Source of the DNA: Oscillospiraceae bacterium | GTDB lineage: Bacteria; Bacillota; Clostridia; Oscillospirales; Oscillospiraceae | NCBI GenBank assembly: GCA_017620315.1 | Contig: JAFZQQ010000086.1 | Location: 1-10,792, forward strand | Length of the DNA: 10,792 bases | Reading direction: 5' to 3' | In this document: positions 6,465 to 10,792 of the stretch, in pieces | How the letters are laid out: each line of letters starts with the position of its first letter | Position numbering within the stretch: the first letter of the stretch is position 1 | The notes under the pieces: model-generated | Databases searched by the model: none | What the model was told of the DNA's origin: nothing | The model's input: the letters and a program-made list of their open reading frames with translations, nothing else | Translations under genes and position numbers: made by a program

Positions 6465-7037
6465 CTATTTTTCTTCATTTTGCGCGGTCTTGTCCTCATC
6501 GGGCTTTTCCGCCGCTCCACCGGCCCGCAGCTCGGCAATTTTCGCCTGGGATTCGTGGATCGCCTTCACGATGTCCATGACGGCCTCAGGCGCCCCGTCC
6601 ACACACTGGGCGGCATACCACTCGCCGAGCGCCTGATAGTTCTTCTCAAGATTCCTTTTTTCGCTCATAAGCGTGACGCCCGAGACTGCGTAATCCACGA
6701 TAGCGCCCGCCTTTTCGACCGCGAAATCCTTGATCGCTGCGGCCTTCTCTCCCGCAAAGCCCTTGAAAGCGGTCGCCTTCTCGCCCGCATAGTCGATGAA
6801 CGCGCCCGTTTTCTCGCTTGCGGCGTCCTTGAGCGTATTCGCCTTTTCGCCCGCGCGTTCAAGCAGCTCGCCCGTTTTCCCGTCCGCCGCGTTTTTCAGC
6901 GTCGCTGCCTTCTCGCCGGCATAGTCCAGCAGTTTTTCCGCCCTTTCTCCCGCCGCGGAAGCTGCGTCCTGCGCCTTTTCTGCGGCATTGTAGGCGGCGC
7001 TTTGCGCCTTGCGTTTGAGTTCCTCCAGATCCGGCAT
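6465..7037 (-). CDS. Hendecad-repeat (LEA/apolipoprotein-like) helical protein of unknown function
   Basis: I do not recognise a named family for the whole 190-residue protein. Residues 14-123 form about ten consecutive 11-residue units with the pattern hydrophobic-x-x-[YFAN]-A-[GA]-E-K-[AT]-x-x, for example LLDYAGEKAAT, LLERAGEKANT, FIDYAGEKATA and IKDFAVEKAGA. Eleven residues make three helical turns, so this should be one long amphipathic helix, as in LEA group 3 proteins, apolipoproteins or synucleins. A compact helical segment follows (about 127-173: EKRNLEKNYQALGEWYAA then DIVKAIHESQAKIAEL). From memory it resembles a module found in small Firmicute proteins that often end in a zinc ribbon; no zinc ribbon is present here. 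The last 20 residues are polar. There is no signal peptide or membrane helix, so it is probably cytosolic or peripheral to the membrane. ATG 7037 has AAAGGAG 8 bases upstream. It lies 37 bases after glpK, probably cotranscribed. Confidence 0.88.
   Translation of the reverse strand: MPDLEELKRKAQSAAYNAAEKAQDAASAAGERAEKLLDYAGEKAATLKNAADGKTGELLERAGEKANTLKDAASEKTGAFIDYAGEKATAFKGFAGEKAAAIKDFAVEKAGAIVDYAVSGVTLMSEKRNLEKNYQALGEWYAAQCVDGAPEAVMDIVKAIHESQAKIAELRAGGAAEKPDEDKTAQNEEK
6669..6998 (-). repeat. 33-base coding periodicity of the hendecad repeats
   Basis: This DNA encodes the ten 11-residue units. Some units alternate in type, giving a 66-base (22-residue) higher-order repeat in the middle. For instance the stretches encoding DYAGEKA around 6790 and 6925 are close copies at the DNA level, which suggests growth by tandem duplication followed by drift. 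Confidence 0.75.
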
Positions 7038-7074
7038 GATATATGCTCCTTTCCGCGCTCACGCGCTTTTTCCG

Positions 7075-8586
7075 TCAATTCTTTTCAACCCAGCCGCACG
7101 CGCAGTTGACCGCGCGCTTCCAGCCGCGATAGATGCCCTCGCATTCGTACTGCTCGCGCTGCGGTGTGAACACCCTTGCGCTCTCGCGCACCGCGCGCAC
7201 CTCATCAAGGCTGCTCCACACGCCCGCGGAAAGCCCGGCGAGCGCCGCGGCGCCGAACGCCGTGGTCTCGACCATGGTCGGACGGTCGACCGGTATGCGC
7301 AGGAGGTCGGCCTGAAACTGCATCATCAGGTCGCTCACGCTCGCGCCGCCGTCCACGCGCAGCACGGAGATCTCACAGCCCGCATCCTGCCGCATCGCGG
7401 TCATCAGGTCGGTGACCTGAAAGGCTATGGATTCAAGCACCGCACGGGCAAAATGCGCGCGCGAGGTGCCGCGCGTCATGCCGACGACGCAGCCGCGGGC
7501 GTACATATCCCAGTACGGCGCGCCGAGCCCCGTGAACGCGGGGACCAGGTATACGCCGCCGGTGTCCGGCACGCTTTCGGCAAGAGTATCGCACTCGTGC
7601 GCCGTCGAAATCAAGTGCATTTCGTCACGCAGCCACTGTATCGCGCTTCCGGCGTTGAAAACGCTGCCCTCGAGGGCATAGGTCGTCTTCCCGTCCACAC
7701 TCCACGCGACCGAGGTCACGAGCCCCGCGCGGGAGCGCACGGGCTTGTCGCCGACGTTCATCAGGGTGAAGCAGCCCGTGCCGTAGGTGTTCTTTGCCTG
7801 TCCGCGCTCGAAGCAGCCCTGCCCGAACAGCGCGGCCTGCTGGTCGCCGGCCGCGCCGCAGACCGGCACGCCCGCGATGTCCTCAAGCCCCTCGATGCCC
7901 GGTGCGACGACGCCGTAGGTCTCGGAGTTCCCGACAGGCTTCGGCAGCATGCACATCGGGATGTTCAAAAGCCGGCAAAGCTCCTCGTCCCAGGTGAGCG
8001 TATGGATATTGAAGATCATCGTGCGGGAGGCGTTGGAGTAATCCGTGACGTGCGCCTTGCCTCCGGTGAGCTTCCAGATGAGCCAGGTCTCCACCGTGCC
8101 GAAGAGAAGCTCGCCGCGCTCTGCGCGCTCGCGGGCGCCGGGCACATTGTCCAGCAGCCACTTGATCTTTGTACCAGAGAAATAGGCGTCTATCAAAAGC
8201 CCTGTCTTTTCCGCGACAAGCTCGCTGACGCCATGGTGGTCGCGGACGATCGCGTTACAGATCTCCGCCGTGCGGCGGCACTGCCAGACGATGGCGTTGT
8301 AGATCGGCTTGCCCGTCGCCTTTTCCCAGACGATCGTCGTCTCGCGCTGGTTGGTGATGCCGATACCCGCGACCTCTGAGCCAAGGCCGCTTTCGCGCAG
8401 AGCCTGCGCCGCGACCGAGCGCTGCGTGTCCCATATCTCGAGCGGATCGTGCTCCACCCAGCCCGGCTTGGGATAGATCTGCGTGAAATCATGCTGCGCC
8501 TTTGCGGCGATGCGCCCCGTTTTATCAAAGAGTATCGCGCGTGAGCTGGTCGTACCCTGGTCGAGAGCGAGAATCATATTCTTCAT
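7075..8586 (-). CDS. glpK: Glycerol kinase
   Basis: GlpK phosphorylates glycerol to sn-glycerol-3-phosphate with ATP in the cytosol. The 503-residue protein matches the family length. [16 protein letters not shown] (6-21) is the first ATP-binding motif with Asp9. NQRETT with Arg81 and Glu82, Trp101, and Tyr135 fit the glycerol pocket, and [11 protein letters not shown] (246-256) carries the catalytic-base Asp248. GTGCF (269-273) and VDGGAS near the C-terminal half complete the FGGY-kinase fold. The loop between SETYG and AGDQQ (225-245) contains no histidine. Enterococcal and Bacillus GlpK carry the His phosphorylated by the phosphotransferase protein HPr there, so that control is probably absent. 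ATG 8586 has a GGGGG-type site 7 bases upstream. It diverges from the lipase gene and leads the hendecad-repeat gene. Confidence 0.97.
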   Translation of the reverse strand: MKNMILALDQGTTSSRAILFDKTGRIAAKAQHDFTQIYPKPGWVEHDPLEIWDTQRSVAAQALRESGLGSEVAGIGITNQRETTIVWEKATGKPIYNAIVWQCRRTAEICNAIVRDHHGVSELVAEKTGLLIDAYFSGTKIKWLLDNVPGARERAERGELLFGTVETWLIWKLTGGKAHVTDYSNASRTMIFNIHTLTWDEELCRLLNIPMCMLPKPVGNSETYGVVAPGIEGLEDIAGVPVCGAAGDQQAALFGQGCFERGQAKNTYGTGCFTLMNVGDKPVRSRAGLVTSVAWSVDGKTTYALEGSVFNAGSAIQWLRDEMHLISTAHECDTLAESVPDTGGVYLVPAFTGLGAPYWDMYARGCVVGMTRGTSRAHFARAVLESIAFQVTDLMTAMRQDAGCEISVLRVDGGASVSDLMMQFQADLLRIPVDRPTMVETTAFGAAALAGLSAGVWSSLDEVRAVRESARVFTPQREQYECEGIYRGWKRAVNCACGWVEKN

Positions 8587-8617
8587 TGAATTTCCCCCTG
8601 TTCATCCTTCGAGAAAT

Positions 8618-8653
8618 GTGTTAGTATAAAATTGTTGATTCTGATTATAACAC
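8618..8653. promoter_or_regulatory. Overlapping divergent promoter region of glpK and the hydrolase operon
   Basis: On the minus strand TGTTATAAT (8652-8644) is a full extended -10 element and would start glpK mRNA near 8637, about 50 bases before its ATG. On the plus strand TATAAA (8625-8630) is a candidate -10 for the hydrolase, also starting near 8637; its -35 is poor. GTGTTA (8618-8623) and TAACAC (8648-8653) form an inverted repeat with a 24-base spacer, so each -10 is preceded by the same TGTTA. This makes the two promoters mutually exclusive or jointly regulated, if both are used. Confidence 0.45.
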
Positions 8654-8660
8654 AAGGAGG
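8654..8660 (+). promoter_or_regulatory. Ribosome binding site of the alpha/beta hydrolase
   Basis: AAGGAGG lies 2 bases before ATG 8663 and 11 bases before the in-frame ATG 8672. The first spacing is too short for normal initiation, so 8672 is preferred. The difference is three residues. Confidence 0.6.
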
Positions 8661-8671
8661 TAATGAATGCT

Positions 8672-9601
8672 ATGGCAAATCGCAAAGAATTTTATTTTCC
8701 CTCATCAGACGGAAAAACGCAGATCCACGCGGTCGAATGGACGCCCGAGGGCGAGGTGAAGGGCGTTTTGCAGATCGCGCACGGCGTGGCGGAATACGCG
8801 CTGCGCTATGAGCCCTTTGCCGAGTTTATGACTGAGCATGGCTTCGTCGTCGCCGCCAACGACCACATCGGCCACGGCAAGAGCGTCGCCGAGGGCGCCG
8901 CGGCGCTGTATTTCGGCGAGAAGGACGGCTGGACGCACGTTGTGGACGACATGCACGCCCTTCGCAACCTGACACACGACAAATACCCCTCTGCTCCCTA
9001 CTTCCTCATGGGCCATTCGATGGGCTCCTTCCTCGCGCGCACCTATCTCATCAACTATCCCGGCACGGTAAAGGCCGCGATCATCATGGGCACGGGCCAG
9101 CAGCCCGGCTACATGGTCGCGGGCGGCAAGCTCGCGGCGAGCATCTTCGGCAAAAAATCCGGGTTCGACAAATTTGACGCGACGGTCGACAACCTTGCCT
9201 TCGGCGCTTACAACAAGCCCTTTGAGCCCAAGCGCACGAACTACGACTGGTTGAGCGCCAACCCCGAGAACGTCGACGCCTACATCGCCGACCCCCTCTG
9301 CGGCGGGCAGGCGACCGTCGGGCTCTTCCGCGACATGCTCGGCGGCATAGGCTACATATCCAAGGCGTCCAACCTCGCCAAAATGGACATGGGCACTCCG
9401 GTCCTCTTTATCTCCGGCGCGATGGATCCCGTCGGAGACCTCGGCAAGGGCGCGACGAAGGCGTATGAAAGCTTCAAAAAGGCCGGCGTTCGCGACGTGA
9501 CGCTCAAGCTCTATCCGGGGCTTCGCCACGAGATCCTCAACGAGAAGGAAAAGGATCAGGTGCGCGCAGACATTTGGATCTGGATCGAAAAACATCTGTG
9601 A
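8672..9601 (+). CDS. Alpha/beta hydrolase, monoacylglycerol lipase / lysophospholipase-like
   Basis: This looks like a serine hydrolase of the Hydrolase_4 (serine aminopeptidase S33, PldB/COG2267) group, which cleaves esters of monoacylglycerols or lysophospholipids. The 309-residue protein has the oxyanion-side motif [11 protein letters not shown] (36-46), the family's [14 protein letters not shown] (58-71), the nucleophile elbow GHSMGS with Ser116, an acid in FISGAMDP (Asp252) and the catalytic histidine in [11 protein letters not shown] (His286). A lid-like region occupies about 145-235. There is no signal peptide, so it should act in the cytosol. It is divergent from glpK and 9 bases before the uracil-DNA glycosylase gene. 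Release of glycerol for GlpK is an attractive role but is inference; other esters or peptides cannot be excluded. Confidence 0.93.
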   Translation: MANRKEFYFPSSDGKTQIHAVEWTPEGEVKGVLQIAHGVAEYALRYEPFAEFMTEHGFVVAANDHIGHGKSVAEGAAALYFGEKDGWTHVVDDMHALRNLTHDKYPSAPYFLMGHSMGSFLARTYLINYPGTVKAAIIMGTGQQPGYMVAGGKLAASIFGKKSGFDKFDATVDNLAFGAYNKPFEPKRTNYDWLSANPENVDAYIADPLCGGQATVGLFRDMLGGIGYISKASNLAKMDMGTPVLFISGAMDPVGDLGKGATKAYESFKKAGVRDVTLKLYPGLRHEILNEKEKDQVRADIWIWIEKHL

Positions 9602-9610
9602 GGTGGAATG

Positions 9611-10186
9611 ATGGCAGATACCTGGGAAGCTTTGGAAAAGGAATGTCTCGCCTGCCATGAATGCTCGCTGTGCGAGACGCGGAAAAACGTGGTCTTCGGC
9701 GTTGGAAGCCGGGACGCCGAGGTGCTGTTCATCGGCGAGGGCCCCGGTGCAAACGAGGACGAGCAGGGCGAGCCCTTTGTCGGGCGCGCGGGCAAGCTGC
9801 TCGACGACATGCTCGCGATCATCGGGCTTTCAAGGCAGCAGATCTACATCGCGAACATCGTCAAGTGCCGCCCGCCCGAGAACCGGGATCCGCTCGGCGT
9901 GGAGCAGGACGCCTGCATAGGGTATCTGCGGCGTCAGGTGTCGCTGCTGCACCCGAAGATCATCGTGTGTCTCGGGCGCATCTCCGCGATGAAAATCATC
10001 CGCGAGGACTTCAAAATATCGCAGGAGCACGGCCAGTGGTTTGAAAAATCCGGCATACAGATGATGGCGGTCTTCCATCCCGCGGCTTTGCTGCGCGACC
10101 CACGCCGCCGCCCGGAGGCGTTCGACGATTTCAAAGCGCTGCAAAAGAAAATCAACGAAATCTGCGAGCACACCAGGGCGGAGTAA
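9611..10186 (+). CDS. Family-4 uracil-DNA glycosylase ([4Fe-4S], UdgA type)
   Basis: This enzyme removes uracil from DNA to start base-excision repair of deaminated cytosine. The 191-residue protein has motif A as [17 protein letters not shown] (42-58), [11 protein letters not shown] (85-95) and motif C as HPAALLRDP (156-164). Cys15, Cys18, Cys86 and Cys102 align by eye with the four iron-sulfur ligands of the Thermus enzyme. Two further cysteines, Cys12 and Cys21, flank the first pair. Two adjacent ATGs are possible; 9611 is chosen because it gives 4 bases after AGGTGG, against 1 for 9608. It starts 9 bases after the hydrolase stop, so both are probably on one mRNA, although no functional link is obvious. 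Some annotation pipelines call this family a phage SPO1 DNA polymerase-related protein. Confidence 0.95.
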   Translation: MADTWEALEKECLACHECSLCETRKNVVFGVGSRDAEVLFIGEGPGANEDEQGEPFVGRAGKLLDDMLAIIGLSRQQIYIANIVKCRPPENRDPLGVEQDACIGYLRRQVSLLHPKIIVCLGRISAMKIIREDFKISQEHGQWFEKSGIQMMAVFHPAALLRDPRRRPEAFDDFKALQKKINEICEHTRAE

Positions 10187-10192
10187 AAATAT

Positions 10193-10233
10193 TCCCGCTT
10201 TCCCAATGAATGAACCGGGAAAGCGGGATTTTT
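10193..10233. terminator. Intrinsic terminator shared by convergent genes
   Basis: TCCCGCTTTCCC (10193-10204) pairs perfectly with GGGAAAGCGGGA (10217-10228) across a 12-base loop and is followed by TTTTT on the plus strand. It begins 6 bases after the uracil-DNA glycosylase stop. On the minus strand the same hairpin is followed by a weaker, interrupted T-run and lies 21 bases past the cysteine hydrolase stop, so it may serve both directions. Confidence 0.9.
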
Positions 10234-10253
10234 CATTCGTTTACGATCGCTAT

Positions 10254-10760
10254 CTAGCAGGAGCGCATCGTTTCGAGCGCCGCCTTATGCTTTTCCGGCG
10301 TCACGCCCGCGCAGCAGGCGGCGTCGACCGTGATGGGCGCCTCGGGCATCGCCGCCTTCAGCAGCAACGCGTTCGAGACCACGCAGATGTCGGTGCACAG
10401 GCCGACGACCTCGATCTCCAACGCCTCCTGCGCGCGCTCGACCATCAGCCTGCTCGCCAGCTCCACCGAGCCGAAGGTCGGCTTGTCGATGATCGTGCCG
10501 CCCTCCGCCGCCTCGGCAACCTCGGTGCGCAGCTGCCAGCCGGGCGTGTCCTTGATGCAGTGCTCAACGGGCAGATTACGGCCCTCCTGTGTCTCCAGAT
10601 AGTTCTCATAGTGCGTGTCGCGCGTGAGATAGATGTTCCACGGGTCGTACCCGCGTATCTTTTCAACGACCGCCGGCACGATCGCCGCTGCCTCAGGCGT
10701 GCCGAGCGCGCCGTCGATAAAATCGTTCTGCATATCGACGACGACCAGGATATTCCGCAT
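10254..10760 (-). CDS. Isochorismatase-family cysteine hydrolase, nicotinamidase-like
   Basis: Proteins of this fold (COG1335) hydrolyse small amides such as nicotinamide, or related substrates. The 168-residue protein carries the catalytic triad Asp9 (VVVDMQNDF), Lys93 (DKPTFGS) and Cys126 (GLCTDICVVSNA). Asp48 and His50 (TRDTH) with His67 (PVEHC) fit the metal site of nicotinamidases, which favours nicotinamide deamidation in NAD salvage over isochorismate hydrolysis. It is shorter than Escherichia coli PncA (about 213 residues), so the exact substrate is left open and no symbol is given. ATG 10760 has AAAGGAG 6 bases upstream. It converges on the uracil-DNA glycosylase gene. Its promoter is mostly outside the window; the 32 bases upstream show only the ribosome binding site. 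Confidence 0.9.
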   Translation of the reverse strand: MRNILVVVDMQNDFIDGALGTPEAAAIVPAVVEKIRGYDPWNIYLTRDTHYENYLETQEGRNLPVEHCIKDTPGWQLRTEVAEAAEGGTIIDKPTFGSVELASRLMVERAQEALEIEVVGLCTDICVVSNALLLKAAMPEAPITVDAACCAGVTPEKHKAALETMRSC

Positions 10761-10792
10761 GGTTCGCTCCTTTCCCCCTTGCCGGGAAATCA

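Noticed and set aside
6669..6998. Periodic DNA that could be taken for a CRISPR array
   Set aside because: The 33-base period encodes an in-frame 11-residue protein pattern, and repeats are diverged with no unique spacers.
7055..7071. Plus-strand GCGC-TCAC-GCGC hairpin followed by TTTTT between glpK and the repeat gene
   Set aside because: Only a 4-base stem, and both genes run on the minus strand, so it would not end their transcript.
7009..8379. 456-residue plus-strand open frame antisense to glpK
   Set aside because: Shadow of glycerol kinase; composition typical of antisense frames here.
8705..9658. 317-residue minus-strand open frame over the hydrolase
   Set aside because: The plus strand carries a complete catalytic triad; this frame has no signature.

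Overview
The window looks like a chromosomal segment of a G+C-rich Firmicute, most likely a clostridial or Oscillospiraceae-type gut anaerobe. The evidence is the Firmicute gene order dprA-topA-trmFO, strong GGAGG-type ribosome binding sites, the folate/FAD-dependent tRNA methyltransferase TrmFO, a short two-helix SecG and a [4Fe-4S] family-4 uracil-DNA glycosylase. Codon third positions are strongly G/C, so long antisense shadow frames are common and were left out. I saw no rRNA, tRNA, insertion sequence, prophage gene or CRISPR array, and no gap longer than about 110 bases without a gene. The genus cannot be read from this sequence.

Region 1 (6089 down to 1, minus strand) reads as one housekeeping operon: a TrmH/SpoU-family RNA 2'-O-methyltransferase, dprA, topA, trmFO and the start of plsX, which is cut by the window edge. 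Gaps are 53 bases or less, and topA and trmFO share an ATGA overlap. A candidate promoter lies just upstream of the first gene and just after the secG terminator. The operon joins RNA modification, DNA handling and topology, and the first step of phospholipid acyl transfer. Two of the five genes (plsX and the methyltransferase) start with TTG, each behind a strong ribosome binding site.

Region 2 (8586 down to 6094, minus strand) holds glpK (glycerol kinase), an unusual 190-residue protein built on about ten tandem 11-residue helical repeats, and secG with its own candidate promoter and a clear intrinsic terminator. The secG leader carries a perfect 12-base inverted repeat plus a third, directly repeated arm. 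The hendecad-repeat protein is the least explained gene here.

Region 3 (8587 to 10233, plus strand) is divergent from glpK: an alpha/beta hydrolase of the monoacylglycerol-lipase/lysophospholipase type, followed 9 bases later by the family-4 uracil-DNA glycosylase, then a strong terminator. A lipase facing a glycerol kinase suggests a local acylglycerol-to-glycerol-3-phosphate route; this is inference. Region 4 (10254 to 10760, minus strand) is an isochorismatase/nicotinamidase-fold cysteine hydrolase that converges on the same terminator.

Nothing here is a clear defence or mobile system. The best candidates for new biology are the hendecad-repeat protein and the symmetric elements in front of secG and between glpK and the lipase.
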